Assembly: GCF_901447495.1 (NCBI RefSeq)
Contig: NZ_CABDWS010000003.1
Coordinates: 20,897 to 84,896, forward strand
Length of the DNA: 64,000 bases
Origin: Haloimpatiens lingqiaonensis
Lineage (GTDB): Bacteria > Bacillota > Clostridia > Clostridiales > Clostridiaceae
Direction of reading: 5' to 3'
Program-made: the position numbers and the translations under genes
Shown: piece by piece, positions 1-9,045 of the stretch
How the letters are laid out: each line of letters opens with the position of its first letter
Numbering within the stretch: the first letter of the stretch is position 1
The notes under the pieces: model-generated
Told to the model about the DNA's origin: nothing
Database searches by the model: none
What the model saw: the letters and a program-made list of their open reading frames with translations, nothing else

Positions 1-1921
1 AAAATTGTTCTTCCAAAGCTTTTGTTTTGGTATCACTAGCTAGCTCTATACCTGAATTTCTTAATGCAATTCTATCTAAATCCGTAAATACACCCTCTTC
101 CCAGTTACCTCTAGGAAATACTCCATCATTTACGCCTATTATATACAAAGCTTTTATATTATGACTTTTGATTCTATCTACGCTGCTTATCAAAACCTGA
201 TCCAAAGCTGGTGGAATGAGTCCCATTTTGTTTTGATTAAACCCTATGGTTATAATGTCCACAAATTCTTCTAAAGATAATTCTTCTTCCCCTACTACTT
301 CTACCACTTCATCTAAAAGTTCCATTACTAAATTCCATATACTGCTATATTCCCTGCTTAATTGTTGATTACCTTCTTTTTTGAACTTCTCTACCCAGCT
401 CTCTATTTTCTCAGGAACTCCTATATTGCATAAAAATTCAAAAGCAGCAGTGCATATATGAACCCCTTTATGTTTTCCGTGAATGTTTTTCCAAAATTCA
501 TAAAGTGGTTTAGATACTTTATATCTTATTTCATTAATCCTTTCTAAAACCTTTTCCTTTTCCTCATCATCTACTTCTTTCTCAAAATTATAATTTATAA
601 AATTATCCCATTTTTTATCTCCAGTCCATTTAGTCTTTCCCTTTATTCCACAAGCTAAAACATAATTTTCAAGTAAAAATATCTCTTCTTCATCTATATC
701 CAATAATCCTGTTTTTAAATATCTAAACATAGATTGATAAGACCAATTTTTTGTAAATATTTCTATAGATGCTTTTATTAATACTATTAAAGGATTGTCG
801 TCAATTTCTTTCCTCTTATCTATAAAATTAGGTATCTCATACTCTGAAAAAATAGCTTTTACAGTATTCTCATAAATGGACAGATCTCTACTGACCACCG
901 CTATGTCCTTAAATCTAAATCCTCTATCTCTACAAAGTCTAACTATGTCTTTGGCCACTTGCTCCACTTCACTATATAAATTGCTACCTCTTAATATTTT
1001 TATATCCCTTGTGTCATTCTTGTAAACTTCACAGTTATAGTTAAAAAAGTTACTCTCTAAATAGGAAATCTCCCTACTATTTTTAAATCTTGGATAAGGC
1101 TTTTTCCAAAGTTCTACTGGTTTATCTAAGGCTATATTGTTATTCATAGCTATTTCTATAAGTCTTTTTTCTGTTTTTTCTACTAAATTAAATACTCCTC
1201 CATCCATGCCCTTATCTTTACTGGTGTTCATGCATAAGGTTATATTTACCCTCTTAGCTAGTTTTAAAATTTTTTCCATTATTCTATATTGCTGCGGTGT
1301 AAAATAGTTAAATTCATCTATCCATATTTCACTATTTTTAATAGGGCTATAATCATCTATTTTATTATAGAGTATTGTAAGATAATCTTCTGGGTCTATA
1401 TATCCTTTATTTATTAAGCTTTCAAATTTGCTATATATAATTCCTATATCCCTTGTTTTTTTCCTTAAAAATTCATCCCCTTCTATGGAATTTGCAGTTT
1501 CCATAAGTACCTCTGGAGTTACATTATAATTTTTAAACTCTGTTATTAAATCTGCAATTACTGCTGCAAATCCCTGCTGTTTAGCCGCAGTATTAAATAC
1601 CTGTAATTCTTCTTTCATATCCATCATAATCTTGTATATAAGCATACATTTACCGGAGTCATCCATGTTTTTATGAATTAATCCGCCTACTTCATTAAAT
1701 ACTCTATGGGCAAGTCTTTTAAAGCTCAAAACTTCAACATTTAAAATACCGGTAGCACCTACCTTTTGGATTAAATTCTTTTCTGCTTGAAAAGAAAATT
1801 GCTCTGGTACTAATAATATTATTTTATTATCATTTCCTTTATCTAAAGCTTTTTTTATACTTTCCGTGCAAAAGTAACTTTTTCCACTACCACTTCTACC
1901 ATATATAAATTTTAAACTCAT
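1..1921 (-). CDS. addB: ATP-dependent helicase/nuclease subunit B, N-terminal part (AddB)
   Basis: The reading frame is open from an ATG at 1921 to the window edge, about 640 residues, so the C-terminal nuclease and iron-sulfur region lies outside. The N-terminus reads MSLKFIYGRSGSGKS, a P-loop typical of AddB. Further in, the AddB-like helicase region continues with segments such as LLVPEQFSFQ and WIDEFNYFTPQQ. AddB with AddA forms the Firmicute counterpart of RecBCD and processes double-strand breaks up to Chi. In clostridia addA normally follows addB; here it would lie beyond position 1, which is inference. Nothing in the visible part is broken. Confidence 0.93.
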   Translation of the reverse strand, partial: MSLKFIYGRSGSGKSYFCTESIKKALDKGNDNKIILLVPEQFSFQAEKNLIQKVGATGILNVEVLSFKRLAHRVFNEVGGLIHKNMDDSGKCMLIYKIMMDMKEELQVFNTAAKQQGFAAVIADLITEFKNYNVTPEVLMETANSIEGDEFLRKKTRDIGIIYSKFESLINKGYIDPEDYLTILYNKIDDYSPIKNSEIWIDEFNYFTPQQYRIMEKILKLAKRVNITLCMNTSKDKGMDGGVFNLVEKTEKRLIEIAMNNNIALDKPVELWKKPYPRFKNSREISYLESNFFNYNCEVYKNDTRDIKILRGSNLYSEVEQVAKDIVRLCRDRGFRFKDIAVVSRDLSIYENTVKAIFSEYEIPNFIDKRKEIDDNPLIVLIKASIEIFTKNWSYQSMFRYLKTGLLDIDEEEIFLLENYVLACGIKGKTKWTGDKKWDNFINYNFEKEVDDEEKEKVLERINEIRYKVSKPLYEFWKNIHGKHKGVHICTAAFEFLCNIGVPEKIESWVEKFKKEGNQQLSREYSSIWNLVMELLDEVVEVVGEEELSLEEFVDIITIGFNQNKMGLIPPALDQVLISSVDRIKSHNIKALYIIGVNDGVFPRGNWEEGVFTDLDRIALRNSGIELASDTKTKALEEQF

Positions 1922-2018
1922 ATCTTCACCATCCACATTTTTTATATATTCCATTTTCCTTGCTTATTTCATTTAATACTATTATATCAAATTTCCATTA
2001 TATAAACAGAGCTCTAAC

Positions 2019-2135
2019 CTTCAGATGGAGTTTTCACTCCATCTGAAGCTAAGAGATCGTTATCCAGGGACGTAGCTGCCGTTATCTCCCACTTTGTTAG
2101 AAGTGGGAGTGTTACGGCAGCTAGTCATCGGATAA
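2019..2135. repeat. Nested hairpin element in the addB upstream region
   Basis: Two strong hairpins sit side by side. The first pairs CTTCAGATGGAG (2019-2030) with CTCCATCTGAAG (2037-2048). The second pairs TAGCTGCCGT (2073-2082) and CTCCCACTT (2086-2094) with AAGTGGGAG (2101-2109) and ACGGCAGCTA (2114-2123). An outer TTATCC/GGATAA pair brackets the second. It is much richer in GC than its surroundings and codes for nothing. It could be an RNA gene, a terminal remnant of an IS200/IS605-type element, or a miniature transposon. Confidence 0.6.
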
Positions 2136-2170
2136 ATTATATAATCACATAATGCAAATTTCTTTCCCAG

Positions 2171-2211
2171 TAAAAAAAGTCTACCATGGTATTATTTCAC
2201 CACAGCAGACT
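2171..2211 (-). terminator. Intrinsic terminator of the brnQ transcript
   Basis: The hairpin pairs AAAGTCT with AGACTTT and TGGT with ACCA. On the minus strand it is followed by a run of seven T. It lies about 90 bp past the last minus-strand gene of the brnQ pair. Confidence 0.75.
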
Positions 2212-2301
2212 TTCTATTACCTAAATATTAATCCTCAACACCTTCCTATTTGCTAAAATGCACCAAGTACTTAGTATCTAAATATAATACTAAATTAAGA
2301 A

Positions 2302-2565
2302 TTACGGTATAGAAACACTTCCATTATACATATCCATACCCACTCCTAATAATCCTCCAATTAATATAAGTGTAAAGATAATTATCATTATTACTCTGTC
2401 ATATTCCTTCATTTTTATATCTAATATAACAGCCCTTAAAAGTGCTATTAAAATAACTCCTACAAATATAGTTACATAACAAAACATTCCGAACTTATCT
2501 ATATACCATCTTATCATATATTTAAAGACTATAAATCTAGGAGCCAAACAATCCCAAGTATACAT
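2302..2565 (-). CDS. Small predicted membrane protein downstream of brnQ
   Basis: 87 codons with two clear hydrophobic segments, roughly residues 27-47 and 58-76, split by a short charged stretch (DIKMKEYDR). It begins 19 bp after brnQ and precedes the terminator, so it is probably co-transcribed. The ribosome site is weak (GTGGGG seven or eight bases before ATG). I do not recognise a family. It may be an accessory of the transporter or a spurious frame; the membrane-like composition and tight spacing favour a real gene. Confidence 0.5.
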   Translation of the reverse strand: MYTWDCLAPRFIVFKYMIRWYIDKFGMFCYVTIFVGVILIALLRAVILDIKMKEYDRVIMIIIFTLILIGGLLGVGMDMYNGSVSIP

Positions 2566-2584
2566 ATTTTATTCCCCACTTTAA

Positions 2585-3880
2585 TTATTCTTCCACTAAC
2601 CCCTCTTCTTTCTTTTTAATTAAGCTGAACAGCACTCCTCCAATTATAGATGGAACTATCCAAGCAAAACCTTGATTTGATAATGGAATTATATTCATAA
2701 ATCTGCCTATAAAGGATGTATTAAATCCTAATGCAGACATTGCATCAAATAAACTTACAAATAAAGCTCCATAAACAGCTCCAATATATGCACCTTTATT
2801 ATGTATTAAGTTATCAAACATATTCATTATTATTAAAACTATAGTTATTGGATATACTGCCACAAGTACAGGCATTGATAATCTAACTATTTTTTCTACC
2901 CCTACATTAGCTAACACAGCACTTATAACAGTAGTTATTATAACTATTTTTTCGTAACTAACTTTACCTTTTGTAAGTTCATTAAAATAGTTTCCTGTAG
3001 TAGCTGTAAGTCCTATGGATGTGGTTAAACATGCTAATGTAACACATATAGCTAGTGCTATTGAACCAAACCCACCTAATGTTCTCTCAGCAATATTCAT
3101 AACTAATTGAGTTTTAGTTATATCCTGTGGGAAAACTGTATTTCCTGTAGCACCAAGGTATAATAAGCCTCCATATACAAAAGCCAAACCTACTGCAGCT
3201 ATTAAAGATGCTCTAAAAGCTAACTTCATTTGAACCTTTTGCTCCTTATATCCCTTATCTATAAGGCTTTTCAAAACTATACTAGCCATAAGTATAGACC
3301 CCATAGCGTCCATAGTTTGATATCCGCCTACAAATCCACTAGAAAAAGCATTTTTCAAAACCGGAGTTCCAGGTACTGCCATAGGAGACGTTACTCCTTT
3401 AAATATTATAATTGCTAATACTGCCAATAACGCTGGTGTTAATATTTTACCAATCTTATCTACTATCTGTGATGGTTTTATAACAAAGAATAAAGTTACT
3501 GAAAAGTAAATTATAGAAAATATAATAGAATTTACTCCTGAGAAAATTGGTTTTATACCCATTTCAAAGGTTGTGGCACCGGTTCTTGGAATAGCTAGAA
3601 AAGGTCCAATGCAAAGAACTATTATAGTTCCTAGTATTTTACTAAAGGTTGGACTTACTTTACTGCAAAGTTTATCAATACTACCTCCAGCCCTAGATAC
3701 AGCCATTATTCCTAAAAGCGGCATTCCTATTCCTGTTAAGAAAAATCCTATAGCAGATAATATCCATTTGGATCCAGATTGCATACCTAACTCTGGTGGA
3801 AATATTAAATTTCCCGCTCCAAAGAACATTGCAAACAGGGCTAGCCCTACTACCAAAGCGTCCTTATTTTTTTTACTCAT
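2585..3880 (-). CDS. brnQ: Branched-chain amino acid:cation symporter (BrnQ)
   Basis: 431 residues, full length for the LIVCS family, almost wholly made of membrane helices. The N-terminal signature FAMFFGAGNLIFPP is diagnostic. The protein imports leucine, isoleucine and valine with sodium or proton. The ATG at 3880 has a strong GGGGGTG site eight bases upstream. A CodY-like box lies about 75-90 bp before the start, which fits nutrient repression of branched-chain amino acid uptake. Confidence 0.93.
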   Translation of the reverse strand: MSKKNKDALVVGLALFAMFFGAGNLIFPPELGMQSGSKWILSAIGFFLTGIGMPLLGIMAVSRAGGSIDKLCSKVSPTFSKILGTIIVLCIGPFLAIPRTGATTFEMGIKPIFSGVNSIIFSIIYFSVTLFFVIKPSQIVDKIGKILTPALLAVLAIIIFKGVTSPMAVPGTPVLKNAFSSGFVGGYQTMDAMGSILMASIVLKSLIDKGYKEQKVQMKLAFRASLIAAVGLAFVYGGLLYLGATGNTVFPQDITKTQLVMNIAERTLGGFGSIALAICVTLACLTTSIGLTATTGNYFNELTKGKVSYEKIVIITTVISAVLANVGVEKIVRLSMPVLVAVYPITIVLIIMNMFDNLIHNKGAYIGAVYGALFVSLFDAMSALGFNTSFIGRFMNIIPLSNQGFAWIVPSIIGGVLFSLIKKKEEGLVEE

Positions 3881-3952
3881 GATAAATACACCCCCAAAGA
3901 TAATAAACTTTCAGGCATTGAATTAACCTGTTAATTTTTTATCCATTTTTAA

Positions 3953-3967
3953 AATTTTCTGTATATT
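3953..3967 (-). promoter_or_regulatory. CodY-like box upstream of brnQ
   Basis: On the minus strand the 15-mer AATATACAGAAAATT matches the CodY consensus AATTTTCWGAAAATT at 13 of 15 positions. It overlaps a possible -10 (TAATAT) spaced 18 bp from TTGAAT. CodY regulates brnQ in several Firmicutes, so the placement is sensible. Binding itself is inference. Confidence 0.6.
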
Positions 3968-4302
3968 AGTTACTTAAGTTTTTCACATTCAATCAATGAA
4001 TAACACTGTCTTTAAAGAAGTTATATTATATTTATACCAAAATATATGAATTTATTCAAGTTGTTTCTTTCAATTTTTACAAAATATATTTGGTAAATAT
4101 GTTAATCTTAAATAATTCAATTTTCACAATTATAAAATAGAAATTCAAAAATAATGTAGCGCTTAAAATCCATGTACCAAAGTTAAATAAATAACTTATA
4201 ATTATTTTAAAACTCAGCTACTATTTTTTCGCTTATTAGTGTATAATGTATGCTAGATTCAATTTGTTTTCTATACCATTTCATATATTGGGAGGGAACT
4301 TT

Positions 4303-4770
4303 ATGGAATTATCTGAACCTAAAATAGTGGAATTAGATACTTTTAAAATAATAGGAACTAAATATTTTGGTAAAAACCAACACGATGAATTAAAAAAACT
4401 TTGGAATAGCTTTTATCCTAGAATGGAAGAAATTAAAAATAGAATAGATGAACAAAAGAGCTACGGTATATGCAAATTGTTTCCAGGCAGCTCTAAATTT
4501 TCTTATATATCTTCTGTAAAGGTTGCTAATTCTGAAGAAGTTCCTGAAAATATGATTTGCAAGATAATACCTTTTTCTAAATACGCCATATTTACTCACA
4601 AAGGATCTCTTAACAGTTTAGGACAAACTTACGAATATATATATGGTATATGGCTACCAAATTCATCTTATGAACATTCTACATTACCTGATATAGAAGA
4701 ATATGATAATGCTTATTGTGACCCTAACCTGGATGAATATGTCATTAATATATACATACCTATTAAATAA
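4303..4770 (+). CDS. GyrI-like / AraC effector-binding domain protein
   Basis: 155 residues beginning at the ATG that follows GGGAGGG by six bases; an upstream in-frame ATG lacks a site. The sequence (VELDTFKIIGTKYFG at the start, IPFSKYAIFTHKG in the middle, EYVINIYIPIK at the end) has the pattern of the stand-alone GyrI-like small-molecule binding fold found in BmrR and Rob. No DNA-binding domain is attached, so it is a ligand-binding or hydrolase-like stand-alone member. A TATAAT lies at about 4242-4247. It is divergent from brnQ. Confidence 0.75.
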   Translation: MELSEPKIVELDTFKIIGTKYFGKNQHDELKKLWNSFYPRMEEIKNRIDEQKSYGICKLFPGSSKFSYISSVKVANSEEVPENMICKIIPFSKYAIFTHKGSLNSLGQTYEYIYGIWLPNSSYEHSTLPDIEEYDNAYCDPNLDEYVINIYIPIK

Positions 4771-4785
4771 GTATACCAAAATTCC

Positions 4786-4847
4786 AACTTTCGCAGTGAT
4801 AAAATAAGACTTTCCAATATAAAATTTAAATTTTATATGCAAAAGTT
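4786..4847. repeat. Short inverted-repeat (MITE-like) element, copy 1
   Basis: The left end AACTTTCGCAGT (4786-4797) is inverted at the right end as ATATGCAAAAGTT (4835-4847), with an AT-rich centre. The same ends recur near 13.97-14.17 kb, and the left end alone near 39.65 and 49.86 kb. No coding content. Confidence 0.55.
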
Positions 4848-4896
4848 CATTTAAACTAAAAAAGTTTATGTCATAAAATATATAAGATTACTATAT

Positions 4897-4941
4897 AAAA
4901 AAACCATGTATAAAATAAATCTATTTATATGCATGGTTTTT
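4897..4941. terminator. Bidirectional terminator between converging genes
   Basis: AAAACCATG pairs with CATGGTTTT around an AT-rich inner stem, with a T run on each side. It lies between the plus-strand gene ending at 4770 and the minus-strand helicase ending at 4988. Confidence 0.75.
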
Positions 4942-4987
4942 ATTTATGAAAATTTATATATTTCTTTTGCCAAAGTCATAATTTTAT

Positions 4988-7324
4988 CTATTTGGAATCC
5001 CAAAACTCCTTTAATGATTTTATAATATCCTCCTGATTACTTTTGAATTTAGCATGCCAATGCTTAGGAAATAAGCTTTTATAGGCACCTGTGCCGAATC
5101 TAGTATCTATTAAGAGTACAGCACCCTTATCAGTTTCCTTTCTTATTACTCTTCCTGATGCTTGCATAACTTTATTCATTCCTGGATATATATATGAATA
5201 TTGAAACCCTTTTGAATTTTTTTCATCATAGTAATTTCTTATTAAATCTCTTTCTACACAAATTTGAGGCATGCCAACTCCTACTACCACTGCTCCTATT
5301 AGTTTGTCTCCAGTTAAATCTATTCCTTCTCCAAACATTCCTCCCATTACAACAAACCCTACTAAAGTCTCATCCTTCCCTTCAGTAAAATTCCCCAAAA
5401 ACTTCTCTTTTTCTTCCTCTTCCATGCTATATTCTTGCTTTATGCATTGAACTTCCAAATTTAAATCCATAAACTTTTGGTATAGTATTTCCATGTATTC
5501 GTAGGAAGGCGCAAAAATTAAATAATTTCCTTTTTTAGATTTAATCACTTGGTATATATCCTGTACTACTTGGTCATATGTAAATTTTCTTTGAGAATAT
5601 TTAGTTGAAATTTTATTATCTATTATTAAACATAAATTTTTCTCTGGAAAGGGAGATTTAAGCCTTAATTTATAACTTTCCCCATCACCATTAAGTACAT
5701 TCATATAATAATCCATTGGAGCTAAGGTGGCAGAAAAAAATATAGTGGATTTAACTACTTTGCCAAAGGATTCTATAAATTTAGATGGATCTAAACAAAA
5801 TAACTTCAATACAATATCATCCTTTTGCTTTTTAAAATAGCTTACATACTGTTCTCCATACCATTCGCAAACCTTACAAAATCTATTTACATTAAAATAC
5901 ACCTCTAAAAGCTCATCTTTAAATTCCCAATCCTCCTCCCTACTGAGCCATTTATCACATATGTTTAAAAACTTCCTAGTTAAAGAATGAATACCTTCTG
6001 GTAGACTTTTATTTATATAATATTCTCCCTCTATCTCTTTTTTATTTTTAAGAAAAAATGAGTTTATTTTATTTAAATTTTTATATAAATCTGGTATTTT
6101 TTCTTTTACTATTTTTTTTAAATTCATCATATCCCTTTTACTCAATTCAGCAGAATACATTTCTCTGCTTCTATCTACTAGGTTATGCGCTTCATCTACT
6201 AAAATTACATAGTCATTATACGAATCAAAAAATCTTCTCAAATAAACTCTAGGATCAAACACATAATTATAATCACAAATTATACAATCAGCCCAATTGC
6301 ATAAATCAAGAGAAAACTCAAAAGGACATACTTGGTATTTTTCAGCATATATTTTAATTTTCTCATCATTTATTAAATTTTCCTTTTGAAAAATTTCTTC
6401 TAAGGCATCTGCCACTCTATCATAATGCCCTTTAGCATAGGGACATACATCGGGATCACAATTTTTATCTTTAAAGCATATCTTTTCTTTAGAAGTTAAT
6501 GAAACCGTCTTTATTTTAAGACCATGCTCCAGCATATAATCCATAGTATTTTCAGCAGCTATCTTACCCATATTTTTAGCTGTTAAATAAAATATCTTGG
6601 AACAAATCCCCTCTCCCATGCCCTTTATACTAGGAAATAAGGTAGCCAAGGTTTTTCCTGTACCTGTTGGTGCCTCAGCAAATAGCTTTTTACCCTTTTG
6701 TAAAGTTTTATATACCCCTATAGCAAATTCCCTCTGACCCTTTCTATAATTACCAAATGGGAATTTAAAATCCCTTATGGAATTATCTCTAACGCTTTCC
6801 CAATCTTGCCTCATTTTTGCATATTTTAAATATCTATTTAGCATTTCATGAAAAAAATCTTTTAACTCTTCAAAAGAAAATTCCTTTATAAATGTCTTTA
6901 TATCCTCATCTATAAAAGAATAATATGTAAGTTGAATCTTTAAACTGCTTAGAGAATTTTCATCAGCGTATATAAACCCATAACACTTAGCCTGAGCCCA
7001 ATGAGCTAAATTATAATCTTCATATATTTCATCTATGGGTCTTGTAGTAGTTTTTATTTCATCTATTATAACTTCATTTTCTAAAATTATTACACCATCT
7101 GCTCTTCCACTTATCTCTATTTTTATACCATCTATATCCGAAGTATGGCATAAATAAAATTCTTTGTTATAATTTTCTCCGCCCTTTTTCTGAATTTTTT
7201 GATGAATTTTTATTGCATCTAAATTTCTAGACGCTCCTTTAAAACTAGATACCAAATCCCCTGTTCTATATAAAAATTCTACCAAATCTCTTACTGAAAC
7301 TTTTATTATATCACTACCAGCCAT
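4988..7324 (-). CDS. DinG/XPD-family DNA helicase with N-terminal PD-(D/E)XK-like nuclease domain
   Basis: 778 residues. The ATG at 7324 follows GGAGG by nine bases; an ATG six codons earlier overlaps that ribosome site and is rejected. Residues about 1-180 look like a Cas4/RecB-type nuclease, with GRAD near 75 and DEIKTT near 92 as the metal-binding D..ExK pair. The helicase follows, with Walker A APTGTGKT near 221 and a DEAH box near 376. Between them lie cysteines (about residues 282-350) typical of the iron-sulfur domain of Rad3/XPD enzymes. The C-terminal motor carries GEGIDLTGDKLIG and QASGRVIR. Role: superfamily 2 DNA unwinding in repair. It appears to be transcribed alone. Confidence 0.88.
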   Translation of the reverse strand: MAGSDIIKVSVRDLVEFLYRTGDLVSSFKGASRNLDAIKIHQKIQKKGGENYNKEFYLCHTSDIDGIKIEISGRADGVIILENEVIIDEIKTTTRPIDEIYEDYNLAHWAQAKCYGFIYADENSLSSLKIQLTYYSFIDEDIKTFIKEFSFEELKDFFHEMLNRYLKYAKMRQDWESVRDNSIRDFKFPFGNYRKGQREFAIGVYKTLQKGKKLFAEAPTGTGKTLATLFPSIKGMGEGICSKIFYLTAKNMGKIAAENTMDYMLEHGLKIKTVSLTSKEKICFKDKNCDPDVCPYAKGHYDRVADALEEIFQKENLINDEKIKIYAEKYQVCPFEFSLDLCNWADCIICDYNYVFDPRVYLRRFFDSYNDYVILVDEAHNLVDRSREMYSAELSKRDMMNLKKIVKEKIPDLYKNLNKINSFFLKNKKEIEGEYYINKSLPEGIHSLTRKFLNICDKWLSREEDWEFKDELLEVYFNVNRFCKVCEWYGEQYVSYFKKQKDDIVLKLFCLDPSKFIESFGKVVKSTIFFSATLAPMDYYMNVLNGDGESYKLRLKSPFPEKNLCLIIDNKISTKYSQRKFTYDQVVQDIYQVIKSKKGNYLIFAPSYEYMEILYQKFMDLNLEVQCIKQEYSMEEEEKEKFLGNFTEGKDETLVGFVVMGGMFGEGIDLTGDKLIGAVVVGVGMPQICVERDLIRNYYDEKNSKGFQYSYIYPGMNKVMQASGRVIRKETDKGAVLLIDTRFGTGAYKSLFPKHWHAKFKSNQEDIIKSLKEFWDSK

Positions 7325-7361
7325 GTAATAATTCCTCCACATTTAAAATATAAGCAAAATA

Positions 7362-7397
7362 TAAAAAGCGGTAAGTACTACTTAAACCCGCATTTTA
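7362..7397 (-). terminator. Terminator of the cobalamin operon
   Basis: On the minus strand GCGG pairs with CCGC around an AAGTA/TACTT inner stem, followed by CTTTTTATATTTT. It lies 30 bp after the last gene of the run that starts at cobT. Confidence 0.65.
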
Positions 7398-7429
7398 TAT
7401 TCTTTATCCTTATTTAATTAAATTAAAAT

Positions 7430-7642
7430 CTATTTTTTAGCAAAATAATATACTATTGCTATTATGAGAATAGCTATTAAAAAAGGTACTCCCAATACAA
7501 ATTTAAACACTGCAGAAATTATAGCTATAGTTATACCAATTACAAATACCACCACAGCTATTGGTAAAACTATAGCCCCCAATATAGCGGCCACAAGTAA
7601 TAATACTATTAAAGTTAAAATTATACCTACTAATACCCACAT
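7430..7642 (-). CDS. Small hydrophobic membrane protein
   Basis: 70 residues starting at ATG 7642, seven bases after GGGGGG; a longer frame reaching back into the upstream gene has no ribosome site. The sequence is nearly all Ile, Val, Leu and Ala (for example LLLVAAILGAIVLPIAVVV) with a charged tail YYFAKK, giving two or three membrane spans. It is the last gene before the terminator. I do not recognise a family. Confidence 0.65.
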   Translation of the reverse strand: MWVLVGIILTLIVLLLVAAILGAIVLPIAVVVFVIGITIAIISAVFKFVLGVPFLIAILIIAIVYYFAKK

Positions 7643-7697
7643 AAATAATCCCCCCTTAAGCTTTTCTAAATATATTTTACCACTTTTTTCATATATT

Positions 7698-8438
7698 TTA
7701 TAGAAAGCCTCCATCTACCGTTATTATTTGTCCCGTTATATATCTTGAAGATTCATCACATAAAAATCCAACTACTTCTCCTATGTCTTCTCCTTGACCC
7801 ATTCTCATCATAGGTATTTCTTCAATCAAAGCTTCCTTTTCCTCAATAGAAAAACATTTATTCATTTGGGTATCTATAACTCCTGGCGACACAGCATTAA
7901 CTCTAATGCCCGATGGTGCTAATTCCTTTGCTAAAGCCTTTGTAAAAGAGTTTACCGCTCCCTTGGATGCTGAATATATAACTTCGCAAGAAGCCCCTGC
8001 ATTGCCCCATATGGATGAAATATTCACAATGGTACCTTGCTTTCTACTTATCATATGCTCCACCACTGCATGACAACAGTTAAATACTCCCTTAAAGTTT
8101 ACATTCATTATTTCATCAAACTCTTCCTCTGTTAAATCCATGAACAAGCCTACTTTTGATATACCTGCATTGTTAACCAATATATCTAATTTAGAAAATC
8201 TTTTTATTATATCTTCAATCATATTTTTGCAAAATGAATAGCTACTCACGTCACCCTTATATAAAAAACCTCTTCCACCATTTTCATTAATCAATTCTAT
8301 TGTTTTTTCTGCTCCCTCTTGGTCTTTTTTATAATTTACTATAACATTTGCCCCTCTTTTAGCAAGTTCTATAGCAATACTTCTACCTATGCCTCTAGAA
8401 GCTCCTGTAACTAATGCTATTTTACCACCTAAACTCAC
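7698..8438 (-). CDS. ymfI: Short-chain dehydrogenase, probable EF-P 5-aminopentanone reductase (YmfI-like)
   Basis: 246 residues from a GTG start preceded by AGGGAGC. The Rossmann motif TGASRGIG is at the N-terminus, NNAG in the middle, and the catalytic Ser and YSASK follow. The segment SSIWGNAGASCEV is characteristic of YmfI, which in Bacillus reduces the 5-aminopentanone modification on elongation factor P, and separates it from ordinary FabG. It is embedded in a cobalamin operon, about 25 bp after cobO, which is metabolically unrelated. A FabG-like role in fatty acid synthesis cannot be excluded. Confidence 0.8.
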   Translation of the reverse strand: MSLGGKIALVTGASRGIGRSIAIELAKRGANVIVNYKKDQEGAEKTIELINENGGRGFLYKGDVSSYSFCKNMIEDIIKRFSKLDILVNNAGISKVGLFMDLTEEEFDEIMNVNFKGVFNCCHAVVEHMISRKQGTIVNISSIWGNAGASCEVIYSASKGAVNSFTKALAKELAPSGIRVNAVSPGVIDTQMNKCFSIEEKEALIEEIPMMRMGQGEDIGEVVGFLCDESSRYITGQIITVDGGFL

Positions 8439-8463
8439 TTTATCAGCTCCCTTTTTTTCTAAA

Positions 8464-8979
8464 TCATTTATCTATGCCGTCTCTAGAAAGTACTCCTTGG
8501 GTATAATAATGTTTTATTTCTTTCATTTCCGTAACTAAATCTGCCATTTCTATAATTTCTTTTGGTGCATATCTACCTGTTATAACTACTTCTATTTGAT
8601 CATTTCTATTTTTTATTGCATCTATTACATCCTTTAAGTCAATTAGTTTATAGTAAAATGCTATGGTTATTTCATCTAATATAACCACGGAATATTCTTT
8701 GGAATTAAGAATATGCTTGCATTTTTCCCAAGCATTTTTTGCAGCTAGTATGTCCTCTTCCTCTGGATCTCTATTTATAAAACAATCCCTACCCAGCTGC
8801 TCTATAGTTATATTGGGTATGTATTCTACTACCTTGCACTCATTATATTTCATTCCCTTTATAAATTGTCCTATATAAACTTTTTTTCCAGCCATAGCTG
8901 CTCTAACTGCAAGCCCTATAGCCGCTGTAGTTTTGCCCTTGCCATTTCCTGTATATACATGAACATATGAATTTTTCAT
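8464..8979 (-). CDS. cobO: Cob(I)yrinic acid a,c-diamide adenosyltransferase (CobO/BtuR)
   Basis: 171 residues, normal for the family, starting at ATG 8979 after AGGGGTG; a GTG three codons upstream overlaps that site. The P-loop GNGKGKTT opens the protein and VILDEI supplies the Walker B region. The enzyme transfers the adenosyl group of ATP to reduced cobalt during cobalamin synthesis or salvage. It follows cobS in the same direction. Confidence 0.93.
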   Translation of the reverse strand: MKNSYVHVYTGNGKGKTTAAIGLAVRAAMAGKKVYIGQFIKGMKYNECKVVEYIPNITIEQLGRDCFINRDPEEEDILAAKNAWEKCKHILNSKEYSVVILDEITIAFYYKLIDLKDVIDAIKNRNDQIEVVITGRYAPKEIIEMADLVTEMKEIKHYYTQGVLSRDGIDK

Positions 8980-9045
8980 TAAAAACACCCCTAGTATAAT
9001 AAGTTTATAGCAGTTAATTATCTGCTTTTAATAATTATAACTCAG

